From contig CAMYDW010000001.1 in assembly GCA_947254645.1 (NCBI GenBank), positions 117,129 to 181,128 of the forward strand: a stretch of DNA of 64,000 bases, written 5' to 3'. Under the pieces are notes generated by a model. The model made no database searches. It had not been told where the DNA came from and saw only the letters and a list, made by a program, of their open reading frames with translations. Numbering within the stretch: position 1 is the first letter of the stretch; each line of letters opens with the position of its first letter. The translations under genes were made by a program, and so were the position numbers. Source of the DNA: an uncultured Peptococcaceae bacterium. GTDB taxonomy: Bacteria > Bacillota > Peptococcia > Peptococcales > Peptococcaceae. Below are positions 8,172 to 15,683 of this stretch, one piece after another.

Positions 8172-9038
8172 ATGGAGAAAAAAGCAACACGTATTTATTT
8201 GTTTTGGACCTTTGCCTGTGCTTGGGTGCTTCAAATAACAGCCAGTCTTTTAGATAAAAATGGTGGCATGTTATTTGGTAGCCTACTAGCAGTCAGCATG
8301 TATGTACCACTTTTTGCAACGTGGATGGCAAGGAAATCCTTGAGCGGGATGGGCTGGAAGCCAGTGCTTAAAAGAAAGAAGCGATACTATCTTATTGCAT
8401 GGTTTTTTCCAGCTGTTTTAGGCACCATAGGCGCTGTGCTTTACTATTTGCTGTTTTCAAACCGTTTGGATTGGTCTGCGCCGATGGTTGTTGCTCAAAT
8501 TGGAGCGGCTGGCTTAGACAAGCTTGCTGAACAAGGCTTAAATGTGAAAATGCTCATGGGTATTTCATTTATTCAAGCGATTACCTATGCGCCATGGCTG
8601 AATATGCTCTTTGCTGTTGGTGAAGAGGCAGGGTGGCGAGGATTTTTGTATCCGAATCTCAAGGCGTCTTATGGGGTCAATGTCGGCCGTGTGCTAGGGG
8701 GCGTGATTTGGGGTGTCTGGCATTGGCCAGTCATGCTCTTAGCAGGCTATGAGTATGGAAAAGACTATATTGGCGCACCTGTATTAGGGCCGATACTGTT
8801 TTGTGTCTTTACCGTGGTCGCTGGGATTATATTGGACGAGCTTTATGAAAAAGCAGAATCCATTTGGGCACCAGCCCTTGGACATGGCGCCATTAACGCT
8901 TTTGCAGGTGTCACAGTGATGATGCTCAATCCTGATTATGCCAATGCCTTGATACTGGGACCATCCATGATTGGTGTTATTGGTGGGCTGCCAATGATTC
9001 TTGCGGCTGTTTGGATTTGCTATAGACGAAAACAATAA
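8172..9038 (+). CDS. CPBP (CAAX/Abi-type) intramembrane protease
   Basis: A 288-residue polytopic membrane protein with the CPBP motifs: GEEAGWRGFLYP (Glu151, Glu152, Arg156), VWHWP with His184, and the third-motif region HGAIN with His238. The glutamates and histidines are the catalytic set of this family of intramembrane endopeptidases, which includes CAAX prenyl proteases and bacteriocin-immunity proteins. Here the target is unknown. The gene is alone, has a strong promoter with a palindromic operator, and ends at a terminator, so it looks like a single inducible gene, perhaps a response to membrane-active compounds (inference). Confidence 0.85.
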   Translation: MEKKATRIYLFWTFACAWVLQITASLLDKNGGMLFGSLLAVSMYVPLFATWMARKSLSGMGWKPVLKRKKRYYLIAWFFPAVLGTIGAVLYYLLFSNRLDWSAPMVVAQIGAAGLDKLAEQGLNVKMLMGISFIQAITYAPWLNMLFAVGEEAGWRGFLYPNLKASYGVNVGRVLGGVIWGVWHWPVMLLAGYEYGKDYIGAPVLGPILFCVFTVVAGIILDELYEKAESIWAPALGHGAINAFAGVTVMMLNPDYANALILGPSMIGVIGGLPMILAAVWICYRRKQ

Positions 9039-9073
9039 AAAAAGAACCTCTCCCTAGGGAGAGGTTCTTTTTT
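9037..9073 (+). terminator. Terminator of the CPBP gene
   Basis: An 18-bp perfect stem (9037-9054 with 9057-9073), core AACCTCTCCC/GGGAGAGGTT, with 2-nt loop and T run. Confidence 0.9.
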
Positions 9074-9096
9074 GGCAAATATCCGAAGAGGATAGA

Positions 9097-9169
9097 TGGA
9101 CCGTCAGGGGATCGAACCCTGGACAACACGATTAAGAGTCGCGTGCTCTACCAGCTGAGCTAACGGTCC
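9097..9169 (-). tRNA. tRNA-Lys (anticodon CUU)
   Basis: The minus strand folds as a 73-nt cloverleaf: acceptor stem GGACCGT/ACGGTCC, D arm GCTC..GAGC, anticodon loop CTCTTAA (anticodon CTT, reading AAG), T arm CAGGG-TTCGATC-CCCTG and discriminator A. CCA is not encoded. The gene stands alone. Confidence 0.95.
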
Positions 9170-9224
9170 ATTTCAATCTGCAAGATATATTATAGAACGA
9201 TGCAGAATGAATGTCAAGGATTTG

Positions 9225-9548
9225 TTAGCAGTCTTCGATGATAGGCTCTGGTGTCCATCGAGCTGCAACGGTCACAAGCCCTTTTTCCTTGCTATAGTCT
9301 TTGATGACGTCCACACAATGGTCATCACCTTCTAAAACAACCACATCGCCTGCTTCGGTGACACGGTCGAGCCATTTTTTTATTTCTTCAAGTTGTTCGG
9401 TGCTATTTTCATAGTCCGCAGGATGTTTCCAGAAGCGATTTAAAGTAATTGGTGGTTTTTGCATATCACGTGCTTCGCGCAAAGCAATCGCAAGGTAATG
9501 AGCGTCGGTAAGACGTTGTTGTGTCAGTAAAAAAGCATTGCCACTCAT
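9225..9548 (-). CDS. Hypothetical small soluble protein
   Basis: A 107-residue protein with no membrane segment. AAGGAGA just upstream picks the internal ATG (first base 9548) over a start seven codons earlier. The N-terminal half is helical; the middle has VVVLEGDDHCVDVIKDY and the end reads WTPEPIIEDC. I do not recognise the family. It is monocistronic, between tRNA-Lys and the divergent Rrf2 gene. Confidence 0.7.
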   Translation of the reverse strand: MSGNAFLLTQQRLTDAHYLAIALREARDMQKPPITLNRFWKHPADYENSTEQLEEIKKWLDRVTEAGDVVVLEGDDHCVDVIKDYSKEKGLVTVAARWTPEPIIEDC

Positions 9549-9622
9549 AATAAGTCTCCTTTTCAGCATAGTACGAATTTATTATAGCGACTAAAAGGGT
9601 GTGTTGCAAGAAGATGAAATAG

Positions 9623-9661
9623 TTTACTCAAATTCCTAAAGAATTAGTGGATTTGAGTAAA
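9623..9661 (+). promoter_or_regulatory. Long inverted repeat upstream of the Rrf2 gene
   Basis: TTTACTCAAAT (9623-9633) and ATTTGAGTAAA (9651-9661) form a perfect 11-bp inverted repeat with a 17-nt spacer. It ends 8 bases before the -10 region of the regulator gene. Confidence 0.6.
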
Positions 9662-9666
9662 ATCTG

Positions 9667-9694
9667 TGATATACTAATTCTACTAAAATAGAAT
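9667..9694 (+). promoter_or_regulatory. Extended -10 promoter with overlapping dyad for the Rrf2 gene
   Basis: TGATATACT (9667-9675) is an extended -10 box. ATTCTA (9677-9682) and TAGAAT (9689-9694) form a second inverted repeat with a 6-nt spacer over the likely start point. Rrf2 regulators usually bind dyads at their own promoter, so autoregulation is likely (inference). Confidence 0.5.
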
Positions 9695-9717
9695 GAATTA
9701 TTGATGGAGGTTTTAGC

Positions 9718-10164
9718 ATGAAAATATCTACCAAAGGTCGCTATGGATTACGTGTGATGGTTGACCTAGCAACACATGGTGGCAATAAGCATATTCCGCT
9801 AAGAGAAATTTCTGAGCGACAAAATATTACAGTGAAATATTTAGAGCAAATTATGACACCTTTGCTCAAGGCAGGATTTGTCACCAGCTTCCGTGGAAAC
9901 AGTGGCGGCTATCAGCTGAAGCGCTCTGCTGATGAAGTGACTGTCGGTGAAATTATTCGAACCATGGAGGGCTCCTTGGCACCTGTGGCTTGCTTAGAAG
10001 GGGAAGAAAATAATTGCCCTCAACGCAATGAATGTCAGACCTTGCCTGTATGGGAAAAATTGGATCAGTTGATTGAAGATTATCTGAATAGCATTACATT
10101 GAGTGATCTTTTGAGGACTGGAGAACATGAAACTTGTCCGTTGACGCAAGGTGGACGAAGTTAA
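9718..10164 (+). CDS. Rrf2-family regulator with Fe-S cysteines (IscR-like)
   Basis: A 148-residue DNA-binding regulator. The N-terminal winged helix-turn-helix covers about 1-80 (MKISTKGRYGLRVMVDLA, ISERQNITVKYLEQI, SGGYQL). Three cysteines, Cys92, Cys100 and Cys106, have nearly the spacing that binds the [2Fe-2S] cluster in IscR; CymR lacks them. So this is likely an Fe-S or redox sensor rather than a CymR. No isc or suf genes are next to it; the CNNM/CBS membrane protein follows 23 bases later in the same transcript. GGAGG precedes the ATG. Confidence 0.85.
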   Translation: MKISTKGRYGLRVMVDLATHGGNKHIPLREISERQNITVKYLEQIMTPLLKAGFVTSFRGNSGGYQLKRSADEVTVGEIIRTMEGSLAPVACLEGEENNCPQRNECQTLPVWEKLDQLIEDYLNSITLSDLLRTGEHETCPLTQGGRS

Positions 10165-10187
10165 CTTTTATGGAGGAGAGAGGCTAA

Positions 10188-11435
10188 GTGTTGCTTCATG
10201 TGAGTTATATTGTTGCTATTGTTCTTTTCATTGGTTGTTCTGCCTTCTTTACAGCGGCAGAAATGTCTATTTTCAAAGCCAGTCCGATTGTACTGCGTCA
10301 CTGGGAAGAAGCAGGCAATGAGCGTGCTGCTGTGGCTCTATCTTTATTTGAAAAAGAAGAGGATGTGTTAAGAGCGATTGATATTGGCGATGCCTTTGCC
10401 AATATCATGGCTTTTGGGATTGGCACGCTATATTGTATTAAATTTTTTGGCACACAGGGCGCCATTGTGGGGGTAGCATTGCTCTTTTTTGCAGTGCTCC
10501 TTATTGGCGAAATGCTCCCAAAAGCATTGACCCAGCTGTATGAAAATCGTGTGATTTGTTATGCCGCAAAGCCTTTGAAAATCGTACTGATTCTCTTTAA
10601 ACCGCTGAATTTGATTTTTAGTGGTTTATTGCACATGGTGGTTGGTCGTGCAGGGGCAGAAGAGGACGATGATTATGTAGAAGAAGAATTGTTAAGCATG
10701 GTAGACGAAGCGCAAAATGAAGGGGATTTAGAAGCCCATGAGGTGGATTTGATTCGTTCTGCGATTCGCTTTGAGGATTTGCAGGTGCGCGATATCTTTC
10801 AACCAAGGGTGCATGTCATCGGTATTGATGATGAAAATTCTTGGGAGGAAGTGCTGCAATTATTTGTCGAAACAGGCTATTCTCGTCTGCCAGTTTATCA
10901 TGAAACCATTGATAACATTGTTGGGGTCTTGCACTTAAAAGATGTTTTCAATGCCATACAAGCGCATGCAGGTCACGATTATTTATCATTGATGAAGCCT
11001 GTGGAATTTATTCTCCAACAAACGCGCGCCTCAAAGCTTTTGACGATGCTACAGAAAAATCAGTCGCACATGGCAATTGTGACGGATGAATATGGTGGCA
11101 CCGTTGGGGTGGTGACCCTTGAGGATATCATTGAGGAATTGGTAGGTGATATCTGGGATGAGCATGATGTGGTCGAAGATGATGTGCGCCAAGAAGGGGA
11201 TGGCTATGTTGTCGATGGAGATATGGAAATTGAAGATTTCTTTGAATTTTTCCAAATGAATTTTGAAGATTATGAGGAAAATATCGAAGCGGCCTCCATT
11301 GGTGGCTGGGTGATGGACTTGCTTGGTCATATTCCTATTGAAGGGGAAACGGTCACTTATGCACCCTTTGAAATGATTGTAGAAGAAGCAACAAAGCGTC
11401 ATATTGAAAAAGTACGTATAAAAATCATAGAGTAG
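10188..11435 (+). CDS. CNNM/CBS-domain membrane protein (hemolysin/CorC-HlyC family)
   Basis: A 415-residue protein: N-terminal DUF21/CNNM membrane domain (three to four helices, about 1-140), a CBS pair (about 195-320, with VGVLHLKDVF and VTDEYGGTVGVVTLEDIIEELVG split across it) and a C-terminal CorC_HlyC domain (about 335-410). The family is linked to magnesium or other divalent cation transport; the old name hemolysin is misleading. The start is GTG at 10188, 9 bases after GGAGGAG. It is co-transcribed with the Rrf2 gene upstream and rsuA 14 bases downstream. Confidence 0.88.
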   Translation: MLLHVSYIVAIVLFIGCSAFFTAAEMSIFKASPIVLRHWEEAGNERAAVALSLFEKEEDVLRAIDIGDAFANIMAFGIGTLYCIKFFGTQGAIVGVALLFFAVLLIGEMLPKALTQLYENRVICYAAKPLKIVLILFKPLNLIFSGLLHMVVGRAGAEEDDDYVEEELLSMVDEAQNEGDLEAHEVDLIRSAIRFEDLQVRDIFQPRVHVIGIDDENSWEEVLQLFVETGYSRLPVYHETIDNIVGVLHLKDVFNAIQAHAGHDYLSLMKPVEFILQQTRASKLLTMLQKNQSHMAIVTDEYGGTVGVVTLEDIIEELVGDIWDEHDVVEDDVRQEGDGYVVDGDMEIEDFFEFFQMNFEDYEENIEAASIGGWVMDLLGHIPIEGETVTYAPFEMIVEEATKRHIEKVRIKIIE

Positions 11436-11449
11436 TAGAGGGTGAATAA

Positions 11450-12148
11450 ATGCGTTTAGATCGTTTTTTACATGATGTTGGTTTTGGCACACGAAAAGAT
11501 ATTGATCGTTTGATTCGTGCAGGAAAAGTGGTGGTAGATGGAGTGGTTGCCAAAAAGGGCGCCTTATCCATTGCGCCAACTGCAGAAGTGTTTGTAGAGG
11601 AGGAATTGGTGCCTTACGAGCCCCTGCAATATATTATGCTCAATAAGCCAAAGGGTGTGGTATCTGCAACCACCGATGCAGTGGATGAAACAGTGCTGGA
11701 TTTATTGCCAGAGCGTTTCTTTTATATGGGCGTGGCGCCTGTGGGACGCTTGGACAAGGATACCACTGGGCTTTTGATTTTATCCAATGACGGCCCCTTT
11801 GCGCACCGTCTCACCAGTCCTAAAAAGAACATTGGAAAAACCTACATCGCCAGCTATACTGGCAGCTTAAAAAAAGATGCCGTTGCACGCTGTGAAGTCG
11901 GTATCGAATTGAGCGATTTTACCACAGCGCCAGCAACGTTACGTTTATTAGAGGATGGTTGGTTGGAATTGACCATCACAGAAGGCAAATTTCATCAAGT
12001 GAAGCGCATGGTACATGCATTGGGCGGAGAAGTGACCTCCCTATGTCGTGTGCAGATTGGTGGTCTTGTTCTCGATGAAGACCTTGAAGAAGGTGAGTGG
12101 CGTTCATTAACCGAAGAAGAGAAAGCGTTGCTTTTTCATCAATTCTAG
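11450..12148 (+). CDS. rsuA: 16S rRNA pseudouridine synthase, RsuA family
   Basis: A 232-residue protein with an N-terminal S4 RNA-binding domain (MRLDRFLHDVGFGTRKDIDRLI) and the RsuA/RluB catalytic domain. The catalytic motif GRLDKDTTGLL carries Asp102. The size and the short S4 linker fit RsuA, which modifies U516 of 16S rRNA; RluB- or RluE-type specificity cannot be excluded. It follows the CNNM gene closely and precedes the HAD-IB gene by 21 bases. Confidence 0.88.
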   Translation: MRLDRFLHDVGFGTRKDIDRLIRAGKVVVDGVVAKKGALSIAPTAEVFVEEELVPYEPLQYIMLNKPKGVVSATTDAVDETVLDLLPERFFYMGVAPVGRLDKDTTGLLILSNDGPFAHRLTSPKKNIGKTYIASYTGSLKKDAVARCEVGIELSDFTTAPATLRLLEDGWLELTITEGKFHQVKRMVHALGGEVTSLCRVQIGGLVLDEDLEEGEWRSLTEEEKALLFHQF

Positions 12149-12169
12149 CAACGAAAGGTGGATTTTCAG

Positions 12170-13141
12170 ATGAATGTTTATGATTTTGATGAAACAATTT
12201 ATGATGGCGACAGTTCAAGAGATTTTTGTATTTATATTTATAAAAAATTTCCTCGTGCATGGCTATATTTACCAAAGCAGCTTTATGCATTGGTCCGTTA
12301 TATGCGTGGCAAAATAGATAAGACTGCTTTTAAAGAAGCGTTCTTTTCTATTTTTCGTGCAGTACCAGATATAGAAACCGAAATAGAAACATTTTGGGCC
12401 CTCAATGATCATAAAATATTGCCCTACTATCCACCACAATCACGGACGGATGACATCGTGATATCTGCGTCTCCATTGTTTATTGTGGCGCCAATGTGCC
12501 GCCGCTTAGGTCTGACGCAAGTGCTTGCTAGTGATGTGGATGCCAAAACAGGCGCTTTTCATGGCGAAAATTGCTATGGCACTGAAAAAGTTCGCCGCTT
12601 TTTAGAGGCAGGCTATGACCCAAAAGCTGTGCAGCACTTCTATTCAGACTCGATGTCTGATACACCCTTGGCAGAGCTTGCCGAAGAAGCCTTTATTGTT
12701 ACTAAAAAAGGCTTAACAGGCTGGGTGCCACCAAAACAAAAAGGGATGCAAGCCTTTTTTACCTTGTTCAACAAGCCGAGTGCCTTGATTTCCTTAGGCT
12801 TAGGGGCCGCCAATCTTCTTTTAGCAGGCCATCTTGCACGTATTTTGGTAAAGCAACGTAAATGGTCTGCACCAGTGGCCTATGGGACGGGCTTTGCAGC
12901 TACAAGTGCCTTTCTCTTTGCAGGATTGTCAATGAAAGCCAACACCGATAGCCGTTTGCAAAAGGTGCTGAATACCCTTGCAGTCGTATTGCCAACAATC
13001 TTTGGCGTACAATTTTTAGTGGCCAGTGCTGTTTTTGCCATGATTGGCATGCCAATCGTTTCTCTTGGCTTGGCGACGGTTTCTGGCTTGCCGTTATTAT
13101 ATTTGGGTGTACGATTTTTGTTTCTTAAAAAGAAATTTTAA
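12170..13141 (+). CDS. HAD-IB phosphatase fused to a C-terminal membrane domain
   Basis: A 323-residue protein. The first 200 or so residues are a HAD subfamily IB phosphatase: MNVYDFDETIYDGDSS holds the nucleophile Asp5 and Asp7, SAS (motif II) follows near 103, and DSMSDTPL is the acidic motif IV. The last 110 residues contain four hydrophobic segments, beginning at about FNKPSALISLGLGAANLLL. A frame from GTG 12158 is four codons longer, but the spacing of AAAGGTGG favours the ATG at 12170. SerB-like enzymes act on phosphoserine or phospholipid precursors; the membrane tail suggests a lipid-linked or membrane substrate (inference). Confidence 0.75.
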   Translation: MNVYDFDETIYDGDSSRDFCIYIYKKFPRAWLYLPKQLYALVRYMRGKIDKTAFKEAFFSIFRAVPDIETEIETFWALNDHKILPYYPPQSRTDDIVISASPLFIVAPMCRRLGLTQVLASDVDAKTGAFHGENCYGTEKVRRFLEAGYDPKAVQHFYSDSMSDTPLAELAEEAFIVTKKGLTGWVPPKQKGMQAFFTLFNKPSALISLGLGAANLLLAGHLARILVKQRKWSAPVAYGTGFAATSAFLFAGLSMKANTDSRLQKVLNTLAVVLPTIFGVQFLVASAVFAMIGMPIVSLGLATVSGLPLLYLGVRFLFLKKKF

Positions 13142-13152
13142 AGGAGGACACA

Positions 13153-13911
13153 ATGAAAATAGCAATTGTAACTGGTGCAACATCTGGCGTGGGACTTTCT
13201 TTTTTAAAGGCCTGGCAAGAAAAAAACGAGCATTTTGACGAGGTGTGGTTGGTGGCGCGTCATGAAGCGGCCCTTCAGGCTCTTGCCAACAAGCTGCCTT
13301 GGCGTAGCCGCTGCTTTCCAATAGACCTCTCTGATACACAACAGCGTACCATGCTTTTTCAAGCCCTTCACGAAGCGCGCCCACAGGTACGATATTTGGT
13401 GAATGCTGCCGGCTATGGTAAATTTGGCCGCGTAGAGGAAATTGCTTCAGTAGAGCAATTGGGAATGGTGCATTTAAACTGCACTGCCCTTTTAGATTTA
13501 TGTCACAGAACTCTTCCTTTTTTGGCCCGCGGCAGTGTGGTGTATAATATTGCATCGGTGGCAGCTTTTATGCCGCAACCGAATTTCGCTGTATATGCAG
13601 CATCAAAATCCTTTGTGCTCTCTTTTTCTCGTGCTTTCCATACAGAAAATAAGAAAAGGGGCATTCGTGTGATTGCAGTTTGCCCAAACCCAATGGCGAC
13701 ACAATTTTTTGAGCGTGCAGGCTGTGTGCCAAAAGGCTTTAAGCGTCTTGGCTTTGAAAAAGTCGAGGACGTCGTTGCAAAGGCCATCGAAAATGCTGAA
13801 AAGGGAAAAGATATTTCTATCAATTGCTGGAGTGCCAAGGCCCTCTATGTTGCCTCAAAGATCGTGCCACAACGTGTGCAAATGGCAGCGCAACAAATTT
13901 TTATTCGTTAA
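13153..13911 (+). CDS. Short-chain dehydrogenase/reductase
   Basis: A 252-residue classical SDR. The Rossmann motif TGATSGVG is at 7-14, NAAG at 84-87, and the catalytic Ser135, Tyr148 and Lys152 (YAASK) are present. AAAGGAGG precedes the ATG. The neighbourhood (HAD-IB phosphatase before, flavin reductase-like protein after, all closely spaced) suggests one transcript of small-molecule enzymes. The substrate cannot be told from sequence. Confidence 0.85.
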   Translation: MKIAIVTGATSGVGLSFLKAWQEKNEHFDEVWLVARHEAALQALANKLPWRSRCFPIDLSDTQQRTMLFQALHEARPQVRYLVNAAGYGKFGRVEEIASVEQLGMVHLNCTALLDLCHRTLPFLARGSVVYNIASVAAFMPQPNFAVYAASKSFVLSFSRAFHTENKKRGIRVIAVCPNPMATQFFERAGCVPKGFKRLGFEKVEDVVAKAIENAEKGKDISINCWSAKALYVASKIVPQRVQMAAQQIFIR

Positions 13912-13932
13912 CAAGATACAAGGGAGACAACC

Positions 13933-14424
13933 ATGACAAACTTAAAAGACTTGAATGTGAATGTGTTTAAATTATTTGCTGAGGAATGGGGCTTGGTGAC
14001 AGCAGGCAATCAAGGGCACTACAATACCATGACCATTGGTTGGGGCACTCTTGGTACCATTTGGAAAAAGGATGTAGCCACCGTTTATGTGAAGCCTTGC
14101 CGCTACACCTATGAATTTATGGAAGAAAATGATTATTTCACCATTTCCTTTTTTGATAAAGCCCATCGCAAGGATTTGGCCCTTTTAGGTGCAAAATCTG
14201 GACGTGATGGCGACAAGGTTGCCGAAACAACCTTAACCCCTGTTGCGATGGCACATGATACCGTAGGCTTTGAAGAAGCCACCTTAACCATTATTTGTAA
14301 AAAAATCTACAGTGAGGCATTTAAGGAAGCGCTTTTGCCAGCAGATGTCGTGCCACAGTTTTATGCAGAAGAAGCCCCTCATCAATGCTACATTGGTGAA
14401 GTGGTTGAAATCATCGAAAAATAA
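13933..14424 (+). CDS. Flavin reductase-like FMN-binding split-barrel protein
   Basis: A 163-residue protein resembling the flavin reductase-like/NADH:FMN oxidoreductase group. The mid-region has the usual strand pattern TVYVKPCRYTYEFMEEN and YFTISFF, followed by the HRKDLALLGAKSGRDGDK loop. It likely binds FMN in the cytoplasm and may reduce free flavin for a partner enzyme. It is the last gene of the cluster before a terminator. The family call is fairly secure, the reaction is not. Confidence 0.75.
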   Translation: MTNLKDLNVNVFKLFAEEWGLVTAGNQGHYNTMTIGWGTLGTIWKKDVATVYVKPCRYTYEFMEENDYFTISFFDKAHRKDLALLGAKSGRDGDKVAETTLTPVAMAHDTVGFEEATLTIICKKIYSEAFKEALLPADVVPQFYAEEAPHQCYIGEVVEIIEK

Positions 14425-14429
14425 CGTGC

Positions 14430-14461
14430 AAAAGACCTTCTGATTGAGAAGGTCTTTTTTG
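14430..14461 (+). terminator. Rho-independent terminator
   Basis: A 12-bp stem AAAAGACCTTCT/AGAAGGTCTTTT with loop GATTG and a T run, 6 bases after the flavin reductase-like gene. Confidence 0.85.
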
Positions 14462-14544
14462 TTGTGTATATGATGGAGAGAGATAGATGATGCTTTATAA
14501 AATTTTTGTATCGTCACTTTGTCACCGTATTTGTCTTCAGAATT

Positions 14545-14553
14545 TGCTATAAT
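14545..14553 (+). promoter_or_regulatory. Extended -10 promoter
   Basis: TGCTATAAT is an extended -10 with a perfect hexamer, 39 bases before the TTG start of the following gene. No -35 at proper spacing is evident. Confidence 0.5.
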
Positions 14554-14591
14554 AGATAGTAAATAACTATGACAACAGAGAGGGCATACAG

Positions 14592-15068
14592 TTGATCAAT
14601 AAATTTATCATATTATTTTTTGTTTCGATGGTGCCAATTATAGAACTGCGTGGCGCCATGATTATGGCGGCAGGCTGGCAACTACCGATGCTACAATCCC
14701 TGATTATTTGTGTAGTAGGCAACCTTATTCCTGTGCCTTTTATTTATTTTTTTGCCCGTAAATTTTTAATTTGGGGTGCGAATAAAAGAGGCATTGGCAA
14801 GGCTTGCCGAATTTTTTTAGACAAAGGACATAAGGCAGGCTATAGACTACAACAAAAAGCGGGCAAAGGCATTTATTTGGCCTTGTTGCTTTTTGTGGGA
14901 ATTCCCTTGCCAGGCACTGGTGCCTGGACAGGCACCTTGGCAGCAAGCTTATTAGATATGGGCTTTAAAAGAAGTGTCTTTGCAGTATTTTTAGGGGTCA
15001 TTTTAGCAGGTGTTATCATTGGCGTATTGAGTAGCTTAGGCTTTGCCTTTTTGCTTGGAATGGGTTAA
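14592..15068 (+). CDS. Small multidrug export-like membrane protein (COG2426)
   Basis: A 158-residue polytopic membrane protein with four or five helices. It opens INKFIILFFVSMVPIIELRGAM, a hallmark of the COG2426/putative small multi-drug export family, and contains the conserved GIPLPGTGAWTG loop. Despite the name, export activity is not well proven for the family. The start is TTG at 14592, supported by GAGAGGG at the right distance; no ATG is available before the first helix. The nitroreductase-like gene follows 15 bases later. Confidence 0.8.
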   Translation: MINKFIILFFVSMVPIIELRGAMIMAAGWQLPMLQSLIICVVGNLIPVPFIYFFARKFLIWGANKRGIGKACRIFLDKGHKAGYRLQQKAGKGIYLALLLFVGIPLPGTGAWTGTLAASLLDMGFKRSVFAVFLGVILAGVIIGVLSSLGFAFLLGMG

Positions 15069-15083
15069 AAATGGAGGATAGGT

Positions 15084-15650
15084 ATGAGAAGAAAAGACCG
15101 AGAAATGTCGCAAGCATTTGCTTATGATGTCATCGACCGAGCAGCGTATGGTGTCCTTTCTATGATAGACAATGAAGGAATGCCGTATAGTATTCCACTG
15201 TCACTGGTGAGAGATGGCGATAATCTGTATTTTCATGGGGCCAAAGAAGGCACGAAAAACACCCTCATCTATGGAAATGAGGGCAAAAAAGTACAAGCAG
15301 TCTTTGTGACAGATGTGCAGGTGCCAGCGTTGTATTCAGACGAGGAATTGGCAGATTATATCGCAGAAGGCACCATTGAGAAATATACGAGCAAGGTGTT
15401 CACCACTGAATTTGCTTCTGCGATTGTGGTAGGCAAAGTGAAGGTTGTGCAAGAGGATGAAGAAAAGAAGCAGGCCTTGCGATTGCTTTGCCAAAAATAC
15501 ACCCCAGAAAAGATGAATCTGGTAGAGGTATCCTTGCCCCATAGCTTGCCGCGCACTGAGGTATTCCGTATTGAAATAGAAAAAGTCACTGCCAAAAGAA
15601 AAAAATACGATGCGCATCGTCAAGAAATGAAATGGGAACGTATGCAATAA
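15084..15650 (+). CDS. Nim/pyridoxamine 5'-phosphate oxidase-like flavoprotein
   Basis: A 188-residue FMN-binding split-barrel protein of the pyridoxamine 5'-phosphate oxidase-like superfamily. The opening MRRKDREM and the run AYGVLSMIDNEGMPYSIPLS fit the Nim (5-nitroimidazole resistance-like) branch common in anaerobes. Its natural role is probably redox handling of a flavin or haem-like ligand; resistance cannot be claimed from sequence. It ends at a bidirectional terminator. Confidence 0.78.
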   Translation: MRRKDREMSQAFAYDVIDRAAYGVLSMIDNEGMPYSIPLSLVRDGDNLYFHGAKEGTKNTLIYGNEGKKVQAVFVTDVQVPALYSDEELADYIAEGTIEKYTSKVFTTEFASAIVVGKVKVVQEDEEKKQALRLLCQKYTPEKMNLVEVSLPHSLPRTEVFRIEIEKVTAKRKKYDAHRQEMKWERMQ

Positions 15651-15683
15651 AAAACAGCACACCATTTGGTGTGCTGTTTTTTT
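15649..15683. terminator. Bidirectional terminator
   Basis: A 16-bp perfect stem (15649-15664 with 15667-15682), core CAGCACACCA/TGGTGTGCTG, with A and T runs on either side. It overlaps the stop codons of the convergent Nim-like and pepV genes. Confidence 0.9.
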
